The position numbers and the translations under genes are program-made. DNA of 64,000 nt. Origin: CAIWHR01 sp963709525 (GTDB lineage: Bacteria > Pseudomonadota > Gammaproteobacteria > Burkholderiales > Casimicrobiaceae). Below the pieces are notes generated by a model that worked only from the letters and a program-made list of their open reading frames with translations, had not been told where the DNA came from and made no database searches. Positions 19,327 to 29,260 of this stretch are shown in pieces (the first letter of the stretch is position 1; every line of letters begins with the position of its first letter). The stretch lies in NCBI GenBank assembly GCA_963709525.1, contig CAVPXB010000002.1, positions 72,995 to 136,994 of the forward strand, in the 5' to 3' direction.

Positions 19327-19830
19327 ATGAATTCCGCGCCCGTTTCCGTCACCTGCGCGGTGATGACCGCCGAAACGCGCGACGCGGCACAGGCTTTGAT
19401 GGCCGTTTTTCTGGGCGCCGACGAGCACTATCTCGCCTCGTCGGAGGCATACGGCGATGGCGGTGTCGAAGCGCTTGCGCGGGCGCTCGACCTCTTTCTC
19501 GCGCATCCCGAGATCGGCTTCGTCTTTCTCGCACTGGCCGACGACGGCGGATGCTGCGTGGCGGTCGGCGCCTGCGTGTGCTGCTATGCGATCTCGACCG
19601 CGCGCGGGGCGCTGGTCGCCAAGCTCGATGACGTTTCGGTGGCGGATGGCTGGCAGGGCCGCGGCGTCGGTGCTGCGATGCTGCGCGAGCTGGTCGCGCG
19701 CCTGCGCGGTCGCGGCGTGACCCGGATCGACTCGGCCTGTCATCGCGACAACGTCGGTGCCTGGCGTTTCTACGAGCGCCTGGGCTTCCGGTCGCTGGAT
19801 GAGGAGCGCATCGCGCTTCTCATCAACTGA
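19327..19830 (+). CDS. GNAT family N-acetyltransferase
   Basis: This is a 167-residue single-domain acetyltransferase. The acetyl-CoA pyrophosphate loop is VADGWQGRGVGAAMLRELV (Q/R-x-x-G-x-G/A form), followed by the family ending NVGAWRFYERLGFRSLDEE. Substrate unknown; such enzymes modify amino groups of small molecules or protein N-termini. It follows glcF by 12 bases and precedes ispD by 9, so it may be co-transcribed with either. Confidence 0.87.
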   Translation: MNSAPVSVTCAVMTAETRDAAQALMAVFLGADEHYLASSEAYGDGGVEALARALDLFLAHPEIGFVFLALADDGGCCVAVGACVCCYAISTARGALVAKLDDVSVADGWQGRGVGAAMLRELVARLRGRGVTRIDSACHRDNVGAWRFYERLGFRSLDEERIALLIN

Positions 19831-19839
19831 GGCGTCAAT

Positions 19840-20571
19840 TTGATCGCGCGCCGTTTCGTCGTCATTCCCGCTGCCGGCGGCGGCAGCCGCTTCGGCGCGG
19901 AGGTGCCGAAGCAGTACGCTTTGCTGGCCGGCCGGCCGGTGCTCGCGCGCACGCTCGAGCGCCTTCGTGCGGCAGCGGAGGCGCAGTGCACGCTGGTGGC
20001 GCTTGCGCCCGACGACGCCCGCTACGCCAGCGCTATCGGCCGCATTCCCGGGGTCGAGACGCTAGCCTGCGGCGGTGCGACGCGTGCCGCGACGGTCGCG
20101 AACGCGCTTGCCGCGCTGGCGACCCGCTGCCGGGACGACGACTGGATTCTTGTTCACGACGCGGCGCGGCCTTGCGTGCCTTCGGCAGCGGTGCGGCGCC
20201 TTTTTGCCGTGCTCGCCGACGATCCCGTCGGCGGATTGCTCGCCATTCCCGTGGCGGACACGCTGAAGCGCGCGCGCAGCACGCTGGCCGGGGATCCTTC
20301 GCCGCGCGTCCTCGCGACCGAGGACCGGTCGGGACTTTGGCAGGCGCAGACGCCGCAGATGTTCCGCTACGGCGTGCTTGCGGCGGCCCTGGCGCTGCCC
20401 GGCGCGCAGAACGCGACCGACGAGGCGTGCGCGGTCGAGGCGCTTGCGGCCACCGGCGCCTGCGCGATGCCGCGCCTCGTGCCGGGCAGCGCGCGCAACA
20501 TCAAGATCACCTACGCGGCGGATCTCGCGCTGGCCGCGGCGATACTGGCGCTGCCCGAGGAGGACTCATGA
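19840..20571 (+). CDS. ispD: 2-C-methyl-D-erythritol 4-phosphate cytidylyltransferase IspD
   Basis: This 243-residue enzyme transfers CMP from CTP to methylerythritol phosphate in the non-mevalonate isoprenoid pathway. The N-terminal nucleotide loop VVIPAAGGGSRFGAEVPKQY is intact, followed by WILVHDAARPCV and the C-terminal NIKITYAADLALAAAIL. The start is a TTG at 19840, with no ATG in a suitable position. Its stop overlaps the ispF ATG (ATGA), the usual ispD-ispF coupling. Confidence 0.93.
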   Translation: MIARRFVVIPAAGGGSRFGAEVPKQYALLAGRPVLARTLERLRAAAEAQCTLVALAPDDARYASAIGRIPGVETLACGGATRAATVANALAALATRCRDDDWILVHDAARPCVPSAAVRRLFAVLADDPVGGLLAIPVADTLKRARSTLAGDPSPRVLATEDRSGLWQAQTPQMFRYGVLAAALALPGAQNATDEACAVEALAATGACAMPRLVPGSARNIKITYAADLALAAAILALPEEDS

Positions 20572-21046
20572 ACGTGCGCATCGGCAACGGTTTCGACGTC
20601 CACGCCCTGGTCGCGGGCCGCAAGCTCGTCCTGGGCGGCGTCGACGTTCCCTTTGACCGGGGGCTCGACGGACACTCCGATGCCGACGTGCTGTTGCACG
20701 CGCTCGCCGACGCGATCCTGGGCGCGCTGGCCATGGGGGACATCGGCACGCACTTTCCCGACACCGAAATACGCTGGAAGGGCGCCGACAGCCGCGCGCT
20801 GCTGCGTCACGTCGTCGGCTCGCCGCAGCCGCCGGCTGGCGCGTCGGCAATCTCGACGTCACCGTCATCGCGCAGGCGCCGAAGATCGCGCCCTTCGTGC
20901 CGGCGATGCGCGCGAACATCGCGGCCGACGCGGGTTGCGCGCTCGATGCCGTGAGCGTCAAGGCCACGACGACCGAGCATCTGGGATTCGCCGGCCGCGG
21001 AGAGGGAATCGCGGCGCTGGCGACGGTGCTGATGCTGCGCGGGTAG
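20568..21046 (+). CDS. ispF: 2-C-methyl-D-erythritol 2,4-cyclodiphosphate synthase IspF, one frame break
   Basis: This is the next enzyme of the isoprenoid pathway, about 159 residues when repaired. The N-terminal part has RIGNGFDVHALVAGRKLVLG and LDGHSDADVLLHALADAILG, which carry the zinc-binding Asp and His residues, and GDIGTHFPDTEIRWKGADS. A frame change near 20820 is followed by WRVGNLDVTVIAQAPKIAPF and KATTTEHLGFAGRGEGIAA, the expected C-terminus. An essential gene with one interrupting indel supports sequence error as the cause. Confidence 0.92.
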
Positions 21047-21067
21047 CGACCGCCGCCGCGCGCAAGC

Positions 21068-22316
21068 TCAGGCCGGCGGCAGCGCAACCTGGTGGTCGGT
21101 GCTGTACTGATAGTCGCGGAACACGTGCTCGGCGGTCAGTATCTGGTAGTTGCCATCGGCCGACGGGCGCGAGGTGTCTTTCAATCGGTACGTGTAATGC
21201 CCGCAGGTCCAGCAGTCGAAATTGCGCATGTGCGTGCACAGGCAGGTCTTGTCCATGACGACGATGTTCTTTGCGTCCGGGTGCTTGTCCAGTTCGCGGT
21301 TGTACGCATCGACGTAGGCGCAATTGCCCGAGGCGTCGAGCAGATAGCCGTAGGCTTCGCAGTTGGGCCGGATGCCGGCGCCGATCGCGGGACTGCTCTT
21401 CAGCATTCGCATCGGGTAGCCGGTGGGCGAGATCAGGTTGACCTCGATGTCGTCCTCGCTGGCCTTGAAGTATTCCTGCTGGACCTTGGCGGGCAGGCCG
21501 CATTCGCGGGTGACCGTGAAGCGCGTCGCCACCTGCACGGCGGCGGAGCCCGACTCCAGGAAACGCCACCGCGTCGCTGCCGGTAAAAATGCCCCCGGCA
21601 GCGATGACCGGAATGGCGAGGTTCTCCTGCGCGAGATAGCGGATGACCTCGTCGACGATGGTCTTCAGGTCGTACTGCGCCCAGTCGAGCCCGAAGCCCA
21701 GATGCCCGCCGGCGAGCGGACCTTCGACGATGATGTAGTCCGGCAGGCGGTCGAGGCGCGCGGTCTTGCGCAGGAACAGGATGAGCGCGCGCAACGACGA
21801 AACGATGATCCCGAACTTGACGTCGCGAAAACGCGGGTGATCCTGCACCAGCGCGAGCGAACCGAGGTGCAGCCCGGCGGAAAGCGTGATGCCGTCGATG
21901 CCACCGTCCATCGCCGCCGACAGGCGCACGCGCAAGGTCTCCCGAGGATTGTTCATCGTGAGCTTCTCCATCGTGTTGATGAAGATCAGCCCGTCGCCTC
22001 GCTTGGCCTCCATGGTGCGCCCGACGTGCAGGCGGGTGGCTTCGGCCAGGCCGTCGAGATTGAAGTGGACGTCCGACTTGTCGCGGCTGGCGACGTTGAA
22101 CTTGTATTTCTTCTGTTTGTCCTTGACGAAATGCGTCTTGAAGCGCCGGTCGGAAACGGTCGAGATCATCGCGTCCGAGATGTGACCGATGCCGCCCAGC
22201 CGTGCCGCGACCAGGGACAGTTCGGCGGTGGAAATGTCCACGCCCATGCCGCCGGTGATGATCGGCACCAGTTCCCTGCCGCCGAACTGCAGGCGAAAAT
22301 CATCGACACGCTTCAT
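21068..22316 (-). CDS. Nitronate monooxygenase (NPD)-like flavoprotein with Cys-rich C-terminus, one frame break
   Basis: This is an FMN-type TIM-barrel protein of about 415 residues. Family marks are LVPIITGGMGVDISTAELS, GGIGHISDAMI, IIVEGPLAGGHLGFGLDW and IPVIAAGGIFTGSDAVAF. One base is missing near 21558 (expected AFLESGSAAVQVATRF). The end is unusual: after the barrel there is a tail with CLCTHMRNFDCWTCGHYTYR, four Cys in a short span, possibly a metal or Fe-S site. The family oxidises nitronates or acts as an enoyl reductase-like oxidase. Convergent with ispF. Confidence 0.82.
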
Positions 22317-22502
22317 TGAGTCCTCGGTTGCGATCGAACGACGCTGGCCGGCCGCGATGCGCCGCGTTGCACCGGCGGCAGCGTCTTGGGCACAGCCAGG
22401 GGAGTGCCCGCGCGTGACTTCATCAGACCGGGCGTTGCCGGTCAAGTCCGGTAACCCGGGTCGCCCGCGCGGGAATCGGGCAACGCGCCGCAGCGCGATC
22501 GC

Positions 22503-23432
22503 CTACGGGCGGGCGGAGAATCCCTTCGGCAAGCCCGCCTCGGGCGTCATCCCGTAGAGGGCCTCGCCCGGCAGTCCCGCCTTGAGCGGCTCGCGCGCGG
22601 CGATCAGCGCCGCGATGTTCACGCCGGTGCGGACTCCCATCGCCTCGAACATGAACACGAGATCCTCGGTGACGACGTTGCCGGAGGCGCCCGGCGCGAA
22701 CGGACAGCCGCCCAGCCCGCCCAGCGAGCTGTCGAAGGTGCGCACGCCGACGTCGTAGGCCGCGAGACAGTTGGCGAGCCCCAGGCCGCGCGTGTTGTGC
22801 ATGTGCGCGGCGCCGGTCCTGGCGCCGATGGCAGCGCGCAGCTTGTCGAACAGCCGCCGGACCTGCGCCGGGTTGGCCATGCCCGTGGTGTCGGACAGTC
22901 CCGCTTCGTCGACGCCCGCCGCCACGCACTCGCGGGCAATCCAGACGACGTCGTCCTCCGGCACTTCGCCCTGGATGGTGCAGCCGAAGGCCGTCGACAG
23001 GCCGGCTTCGATCTTCACGCCGGGCGCCATCCGGTCGCGCAGGTGCACGATGGCACGCACTTCCTCGATCATCTCCTCGCGCGTCTTGCGCACGTTGGCG
23101 AGCGAATGCGCAGCGCTCGCCGACACCGGAATCGTGAGCTTCTGCGCGCCGGCCTCGAGCGCGGCTTCGGCGCCGCGCAGGTTGGGCACCAGCGCCATCA
23201 CCGTGACGCCCCGGTGGGTCAACGCATGGCGCACGACCTCGGCGGCGTCCGCCATCTGCGGCATCAGTTTGGCCGGCACGAACGAAGAGACCTCGATCTC
23301 GCGCAAGCCTGCGGCCACCAGCGCGTCGATCCACCGGAACTTGTCGGCGGTCGGCATCGTGGCCTTGACCGACTGCAGCCCGTCGCGGGGGCCGACTTCG
23401 CTGATCAGAACATCGGTTTGGGCTGGGGTCAT
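22503..23432 (-). CDS. Hydroxymethylglutaryl-CoA lyase-like protein
   Basis: This is a 309-residue member of the HMGL-like DRE-TIM family. The metal/substrate motif is EVGPRDGLQSVKATMP near the N-terminus. The C-terminal region has AAHMHNTRGLGLANCLAAYD and DSSLGGLGGCPFAPGASGNV, whose Cys matches the catalytic loop Cys of HMG-CoA lyases. The enzyme cleaves a 3-hydroxy-3-methyl acyl-CoA to acetyl-CoA plus a ketone/acid, a step in leucine or related acyl-CoA catabolism. It stands alone between the NPD protein and the EnvZ-like kinase. Confidence 0.9.
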   Translation of the reverse strand: MTPAQTDVLISEVGPRDGLQSVKATMPTADKFRWIDALVAAGLREIEVSSFVPAKLMPQMADAAEVVRHALTHRGVTVMALVPNLRGAEAALEAGAQKLTIPVSASAAHSLANVRKTREEMIEEVRAIVHLRDRMAPGVKIEAGLSTAFGCTIQGEVPEDDVVWIARECVAAGVDEAGLSDTTGMANPAQVRRLFDKLRAAIGARTGAAHMHNTRGLGLANCLAAYDVGVRTFDSSLGGLGGCPFAPGASGNVVTEDLVFMFEAMGVRTGVNIAALIAAREPLKAGLPGEALYGMTPEAGLPKGFSARP

Positions 23433-23597
23433 GAATCGCCTCCAATGGCGCTGTCACGGGCGCCCGGGCTCGGGTCGCGCATCGTTTCCCGCATGGTAGA
23501 AAGATTCGGCGATCGACACCAGTGCGGGAAAGCCGTCGCGCTCGCACGGTGGGCGCGCGGCGCCCAGTCGTTTCGGCCTGGCGCGACGCAAGGCCGG

Positions 23598-24914
23598 TCA
23601 GCGGGCGAGCGGGAGGCTGACCCTGGCCACCGTGCCGCCGCCGTCGCGGGGCAGGAGGTCGAAGCTGCCGCCATGGAGTCGCGCGATGCGATCGACGATG
23701 GCGAGCCCGAGGCCCGCGCCGGCAACGCCGCTGGCATTGCTGCGCGCGGCGCTTGCGCGCGTGAACGGCTGCTTCAGGCGCAGCACCTCGGCGGGGGCAA
23801 TGCCCGGTCCGCGATCGGCGACATCGAGCACGTAGCGGTCGTCGCGCACGTAGGTGCTGACTTCGACCGGTGGCGCGGCGTAGGCGAGCGCGTTGTCGAT
23901 GAGGTTGGCGACGAGGCGCGAATAGGCGGTGGGCCGCAAGGGGAGGGCAGGCACGCTGCCCACAACAAGGCGCACGTCGCGGCCCGTGCGCGCATACCGC
24001 TCGACGCAGGCGCGGACGATGGCGTTGGGATCGGCAAGTTCGTGCGCCGTTTCATGGCTGCCGCGCGCGAAGTCGAGGAACTGGCCGATGATCCGGTCCA
24101 TCTCGTCGATGTCGTCGGCCATGCCCGCGCGCAGCGCGTCGTCGCCGGTGCCGATCTCGATGCCGAGGCGCAATCGCGCCAGCGGCGTGCGCAGGTCGTG
24201 CGACACGCCGGCCAGCAGCAGCGCCCGGTCGGCCTCGAGTTGCTGCAGGTTCGCCGTCATGCGGTTGAAACCGCGGTTGAGGTTGGCAATTTCCGACGGG
24301 CCGTTCTCGGGCAGCGGATCGGGGGTTTCGCCGCGTCCGACGCGCTCGACGGCGGTATTGAGTTCGCGCAGCGGCCGCGCGAGGTGGCGCGCAAAGAAGA
24401 ACGCGGCGATCAGCAACAGCGCCGCCACCGACAGGCTCCATATCGCGGCGCGCGACGGCACGTCCTCGGCCTGCGGTCGTGGCGGCAGCGGAAAACTCAC
24501 CCAGTAATGGTTACCGCCGGCCTCGATCTTCACCAGCAGCAGGCCGCGGCCCGGCGCCGCGCGCAGCTCCGTCTCGGGGCCGAGACCGGCGCGCAGCTGC
24601 TGTTCGAATTCCAGCATCGCGGGGCCGAGCATCGCGTTGCCGCCCATCATCCGGCGCTCGCCTTCGGGAACGATGCGCACGCCATATTCGCGGCCGATGC
24701 GGGTGAGCGTCTCGCGGCTCTCCCGCGCATCCGCGGTGGCGAGCGCCGCGCGCACCGCCTGCAACTGCACGATCTTGGTGTCGCTGAACTGGCGCGCGAG
24801 CAGCGCTGCGCGGTCCTGCCGGAAAAGCAGGATCGTCGCCGCCATTGCCAGCACGATCACCGCCAGCAGCACCAGCGCCAGGCGGCCGAACAGCGTGCGG
24901 GGCAGGAGCTTCAA
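23598..24914 (-). CDS. EnvZ-like membrane sensor histidine kinase
   Basis: This is a 438-residue kinase with helix 1 at about 10-31, a periplasmic domain to about 155, helix 2 at about 156-175 and a HAMP linker (LARPLRELNTAVERVGRGET). The dimerisation H-box is GVSHDLRTPLARLRLGIEI with phospho-acceptor His239. The N-box NLIDNALAYA, G1 DRGPGIAP and G2 GAGLGLAIVDRIARLHGG are intact. The architecture and its pairing with an OmpR regulator fit the EnvZ group. Its start overlaps the regulator stop by four bases. The signal is unknown, but the divergent Spy-like gene suggests envelope stress. Confidence 0.92.
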   Translation of the reverse strand: MKLLPRTLFGRLALVLLAVIVLAMAATILLFRQDRAALLARQFSDTKIVQLQAVRAALATADARESRETLTRIGREYGVRIVPEGERRMMGGNAMLGPAMLEFEQQLRAGLGPETELRAAPGRGLLLVKIEAGGNHYWVSFPLPPRPQAEDVPSRAAIWSLSVAALLLIAAFFFARHLARPLRELNTAVERVGRGETPDPLPENGPSEIANLNRGFNRMTANLQQLEADRALLLAGVSHDLRTPLARLRLGIEIGTGDDALRAGMADDIDEMDRIIGQFLDFARGSHETAHELADPNAIVRACVERYARTGRDVRLVVGSVPALPLRPTAYSRLVANLIDNALAYAAPPVEVSTYVRDDRYVLDVADRGPGIAPAEVLRLKQPFTRASAARSNASGVAGAGLGLAIVDRIARLHGGSFDLLPRDGGGTVARVSLPLAR

Positions 24915-25684
24915 GCGAGATTTCCGTCCGGCCTCGACGTCGTCGGCGAGGGCGGGCTGCCGGGCGCGTCGTCGGGAACGAACACGTAGCCAAAGCCCCA
25001 GACGGTTTGCAGATAGCGCGGGTTGGCGGGGTCGGGTTCGACCAGCTTGCGCAGCCGCGACACCTGCACGTCGATGGCGCGGTCGAACACGTCGTGGTCG
25101 CGTCCGCGCGCGAGCAGCATCAGTTTTTCGCGCGCCAGCGGTTGCCGTGGATGCTGGACGAACACGTTGACCAGCGAGAACTCGCCGGTGGTCAGGTGGA
25201 TCGTCTTGCCTTCGCGCGAGAGCGTGCGCGCGGCGAGATCGAGTTCATAGAGGCCGAAGGCAATTCGGCCTTCGGCCACCGGGGCGCCGGGGGCAAGATG
25301 CTGGCTGTGCCGGCGCAGCACGGCCTGGATCCTGGCTACCAGCTCGCGCGGGTTGAAGGGCTTGGGCAGGTAATCGTCGGCGCCCATTTCGAGACCGATG
25401 ATGCGGTCGACGTCCTCGCCTTTGGCGGTGAGCATGATGATGGGCACCGACTCGCCCGTGCCGCGCAGCCGCCGGCACACGGCGAGCCCGTCCTCGCCGG
25501 GCAGCATCAGGTCCAGAACGACGAGATGCGGTGGATCGCGCTGCAGCTTCTTGTCGAGGTCGCGCGCGTCCGGCAACGTCGCCACCTGGAAACCCTGTTC
25601 GGTGAGATAGCGCGACAAAAGGTCGCGCAGGCGCACGTCATCGTCGACGACGAGGATGCGTGGCGGCGGGGTCCGAGAGGTCAT
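24911..25684 (-). CDS. ompR: OmpR-family response regulator
   Basis: This is a 257-residue regulator. The receiver shows ILVVDDDVRLRDLLSRYL, phospho-acceptor Asp58 in VVLDLMLPGEDG, and the conserved Lys in DDYLPKPFNPREL. The C-terminal winged helix carries LTTGEFSLVNVFVQHPRQ and VSRLRKLVEPDPANPRYLQT, as in OmpR. It precedes and overlaps the kinase gene. It is transcribed away from the Spy-like gene, sharing a 213-base intergenic region where it may bind. Confidence 0.93.
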   Translation of the reverse strand: MTSRTPPPRILVVDDDVRLRDLLSRYLTEQGFQVATLPDARDLDKKLQRDPPHLVVLDLMLPGEDGLAVCRRLRGTGESVPIIMLTAKGEDVDRIIGLEMGADDYLPKPFNPRELVARIQAVLRRHSQHLAPGAPVAEGRIAFGLYELDLAARTLSREGKTIHLTTGEFSLVNVFVQHPRQPLAREKLMLLARGRDHDVFDRAIDVQVSRLRKLVEPDPANPRYLQTVWGFGYVFVPDDAPGSPPSPTTSRPDGNLA

Positions 25685-25897
25685 GGCCGATTAAACGCGC
25701 AGCAACGGAGTGCCGGGCGGGCGAAGTTGTAACCGATTGTAACGCGGGGGCGCTGGTGCAATCTTCGGTTGCAAACGGAGCATCATGCAGGAGGAACGCA
25801 GCGCGAGAATGCGGTCGAATCATCAGGACAGTCGCGAACAGGCTGCGGCTGACGATCCCGGAAACGGGGAAACGAAACCAGGACGAAAGGATCGACC

Positions 25898-26434
25898 ATG
25901 TCACGCTTCATCAATTCCGATCTTGCAGCTTCCGCGCGCCGGGCGAGCGTCGTCGGCGCGGTGGCATTGGCGCTGGCGCTTTGCGCGGTCACGTCGGCGC
26001 AGGCCTTTGGCGGGCCGGGGGGCGCGGGCGGCCCGGGCATGAACGCCGAAGTCGCCGGGCCGCAGATGATCGAAAGCATCAAGGCCAAGCTCAACCTCAA
26101 CACGTCGCAACAGCAGCAGTTTGACAACGCGGTCGCACACGGCAAGGCCGCGCGTGAGACCGGCCGCGCCGAAGGGCTGAAGGTCCGCGATGCCATGCGC
26201 GCCGAACTGGCCAAGCCCGAGCCCGATCTTGCCGCCGTCGCTGCGATCGGGGACGCCGCGCGGGCGAAGAACCAGGCGTTGCACCAGGCCGTCCGCGCCG
26301 AGTGGCTGGCGGTCTACGCCACCTTCAGCCCCGAGCAGAAGGCGGTGGTCAAGGAACGCCTCGTCAACCGGATGAACCGGGCCGAGGGCTTCCGGCAAAA
26401 AATGCGCGAGCGGATGCCCTGTCACGGCGGTTGA
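25898..26434 (+). CDS. Spy/CpxP-like periplasmic protein (LTXXQ-type)
   Basis: This is a 178-residue protein with a signal peptide ending VTSAQA, a Gly-rich linker and an all-helical mature part. The two LTxxQ-type motifs appear as LNLNTSQQQQF and FSPEQKAVVKERL, as in Spy, CpxP and CnrX-type proteins, which act as periplasmic chaperones or stress/metal sensors. It ends MRERMPCHGG, with a Cys-His pair that could bind metal. An AGGA site precedes the ATG. Divergent from the EnvZ/OmpR operon, so it may be a target or accessory of that system. Confidence 0.8.
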   Translation: MSRFINSDLAASARRASVVGAVALALALCAVTSAQAFGGPGGAGGPGMNAEVAGPQMIESIKAKLNLNTSQQQQFDNAVAHGKAARETGRAEGLKVRDAMRAELAKPEPDLAAVAAIGDAARAKNQALHQAVRAEWLAVYATFSPEQKAVVKERLVNRMNRAEGFRQKMRERMPCHGG

Positions 26435-26466
26435 TCCGGCCCGATCTGTTGCCCTCGCACTTCGAT

Positions 26467-26491
26467 GAGGCTGCCCACGGGCAGCCTCGTT
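26467..26491 (+). terminator. Hairpin terminator after the Spy-like gene
   Basis: GAGGCTGCC at 26467-26475, a four-base loop, then GGCAGCCTC at 26480-26488 form a perfect nine-pair stem. The following T tract is weak (GTTC). Confidence 0.65.
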
Positions 26492-26819
26492 CATTGGCGC
26501 GATTGCGCGTCTGACGCTGATCCGTGACGCGGTGCTGCGGCGCTGTGGAACACGCACGCCGAGCCGATCAGGCCCTCCGGCATGCCGTCGGTCTGAATTC
26601 CCGGGGCTGGGGGATTGCTTTTCCCAGCGGCGCCCGCTGATAATGACATTGGCATAGGCGCGGTCCGGTGGGAAAGCAGTTCCCTCGGGATCGCGCGTGG
26701 CGAGATGGAGGGGAGGCCGGCATTGGCGCAGAAGCGTGTCTGTCGACCGAGTCGAGACCGACGCCAGTTTTCTCTGTCTGCCCCCGCATAGACCGGCATG
26801 AAGGACCCATCCATGTTCA
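26492..26819. other. Non-coding region upstream of the DUF4214-DUF1800 gene
   Basis: I see no gene here. The only recognisable signal is the promoter candidate at 26615-26644, listed separately. The short frames in the region look like chance. Confidence 0.5.
26615..26644 (+). promoter_or_regulatory. Candidate sigma-70 promoter for the DUF4214-DUF1800 gene
   Basis: TTGCTT at 26615-26620 and GATAAT at 26639-26644 are separated by 18 bases. It is the best AT-rich match in this intergenic region, about 175 bases upstream of the coding start. Confidence 0.4.
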
Positions 26820-29259
26820 ATGCTGTACGCAGGATTCCTGCGGCTTGCCGCGCTGTTGCTGTTGCTGCCGCAGGTGACCCTTGTCTGGGCCGGCCCGACC
26901 GAACAGGCGCTGATCACGAGCTATTACCAGTCGATCCTGCGCCGCGCGCCCGATCCCGGAGGCCTCGCATATTGGGATAGCGAAGCCACGCGCCTGCGCG
27001 ATGCCGGCCAGGACGCGAAAGAGGCATTCATCGCGATGTCGAGCCAGTTCTTCGACAGCGCCGAGTACCGGGGCTTCAATCGCAACAACGCGGCCTTCCT
27101 CACCGACGCCTATCTGGCTTTCTTCCAGCGCGCGCCCGACAGCGGTGGGCTGGCTTACTGGCAGGGACAGCTTGCGCAGGGGTTGCCGCGCGGCATCGTG
27201 CTCGCGGGGTTTCAGTTCTCGGCGGAATTCAGCAGCTATATCGACGCCCGGCTCGGCGTTGGGTCGGCGCGCATCGAAGGTACCGTGATCGTCGACTTCT
27301 ATCGCGGCTATCTCAACCGCCTGCCCGACGGTGCGGGCCTTGCGTACTGGATCGCGCAGTTTCGCGCTGCTCAGTGCAGGAGCGCGGTGGACCTGTACAA
27401 CAGCGCCGACGCCATTTCGTCGCAGTTTCTCGGCAGCGGCGAGTACGCGTCACGGGCGCGCTCCGACGCGGATTTCGTCGCAGACCTGTACTCGGCGTTT
27501 CTGCGTCGCGGTGGCGACCTGGCCGGTGCGCAGTACTGGATCGAATTGCTGCGAACCGGTACCTCGCGCGATGCCGTGCGCCGCGCCTTTCTCGACAGCC
27601 CCGAGTTCCGCGCGCGCCTCGCCGCAGTGATGGCCGCCGGTTGCTACGTCGTGCCGACAGTCGTCGACGCGGACGTCTGGCGCCTGCTGCAACAGGCGAC
27701 TTTCGGCCCGATCCCAGGCCGAGGCGGCCCGCGTCGGATCGACGGGCGTTCCGGGCTGGATCGAGGACCAGTTCGCCCAGCCGCCTTCGGGTTATCCGGA
27801 CAGCGTCTACACCCGGATCCAGCTGCAGCAGACGGTCGACTGCGGGCAGAAGGACGCTGCCGGCGTTGCCTACCCGACGACGGCGCCGGAGTACATCTGC
27901 TATCGCGACCACCTTAGCCCGACGGGCCTGCAGCGCCACTTCTTCACCAACGCCACGACAAAGTCCGATCAGCTGCGTCAGCGCGTCGCCTGGGCGCTGT
28001 CGCAGATCCACGTGGTCTCGACCACCGAGTCGGACCTCGCGATCGCCTATCCGATGGCGCGCTATCAGAACATCCTGTTCGACGAGGCGTTCGGCAATTT
28101 CGAGAACCTGTTGCGCCGGATCACGCTGTCGCCCGCGATGGGCAACTATCTCGACATGGTCAACAACGACAAGCCGAATCCGGCGACCGGGCGGGTGCCC
28201 AACGAGAATTACGCCCGCGAAGTCCTGCAGCTCTTCTCCATCGGCCTGATCGAGTTGAGGAGCGACGGCACGCCGTTGCTCGATGCGATCGGCGCCGAGA
28301 TCGAGAGCTACGACCAGGGCGAGATCAAGGAGTTCGCGCGCGCCTTCACCGGCTGGACCTACCCGAAGGCCGACGGCACGGCGGCGACAGGCAAGAACCC
28401 GGCGTACTACGCCTCGTCGATGATTCCCTATCCGAACGGTCATGACGTCGACGCCAAGTGCTGCTCGACGGCGTCACGCTTGCCCGCCGGGCGCACCGCA
28501 CAGCAGGATCTCGACGCGGCGTCCACAACATGTTCATGCACCCCAACGTCGGGCCGTTCATCGGCAAGCAGCTGATTCAGCGGCTCGTCACCGGGCGATC
28601 CCAGCCCCGGCTACGTGGCACGGGTAGCGGCGGCGTTCAACGACAACGGCAGCGGCGTGCGCGGCGACATGAAGGCGGTGGTGCGCGCGATCCTGCTTGA
28701 CGCGGAAGCGCGCGGTCCGGCGAAGGTCGATCCACGCTTCGGGCAACTGAAGGAACCGGTGCTGATGGTCACGGGCCTCGTCCGCGCACTGTACGGGGTC
28801 ACCGACGGCAAAGGCCTCGCCGATATCAGCGGCGGCCTGGGCCAGCGGCCGTACGCATCGCCGTCGGTGTTCAACTATTTCCCGCCGGATTACACGGTGC
28901 CGGGCACCGACATCCTCGGGCCGGAGTTTGCGATCCACAATTCCAACTCGGCGGTCGCGCGCACCAACCGCGTCTACGATCTGGTTTACAGCGGCATCGC
29001 TGTCGATGCCACGGTGCCCAACGCAACCGGAACCGCGCTCAACACCCAGCAGTTCGAGCCGCTCGCCAGCAACCCACTGAACCTCGTCAACGCCATCAAC
29101 AACGTCCTTCTGGGCGGACACCTGCCGACCGCGGCCCGCGATCTCATTGTGACTGCGGTGACGGCCATTCCCGCGACGGCGACGAACTACCGTGCCAGCC
29201 GCGCCAAGATGGCCGTCTACCTGATGGCATCCTCCTTCCACTACCAGGTGCAGCACTGA
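26820..29259 (+). CDS. Exported DUF4214-repeat / DUF1800 protein, several frame breaks
   Basis: The signal peptide MLYAGFLRLAALLLLLPQ is followed by four repeats of the DUF4214 type, each with the pattern Y-x3-L-x-R-x-P-D-x-x-G-L-x-Y-W (for example YQSILRRAPDPGGLAYW and YRGYLNRLPDGAGLAYW). From about residue 295 a DUF1800 domain begins (LLQQATFGP) and, after frame breaks near 27710 and 28520, continues through LRQRVAWALSQIHVVSTTES, ENYAREVLQLFSIGLIELR and HPNVGPFIGKQLIQRLVTG to the end. DUF1800 proteins are exported and usually encoded with a DUF1501 partner, as here. The repaired protein would be about 810 residues. Function of both domains is unknown. Confidence 0.8.
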
Positions 29260-29260
29260 C

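Noticed and set aside
24977..25684. Overlapping plus-strand gene opposite the OmpR regulator
   Set aside because: The composition is that of an antisense shadow, and the regulator motifs on the minus strand are complete.
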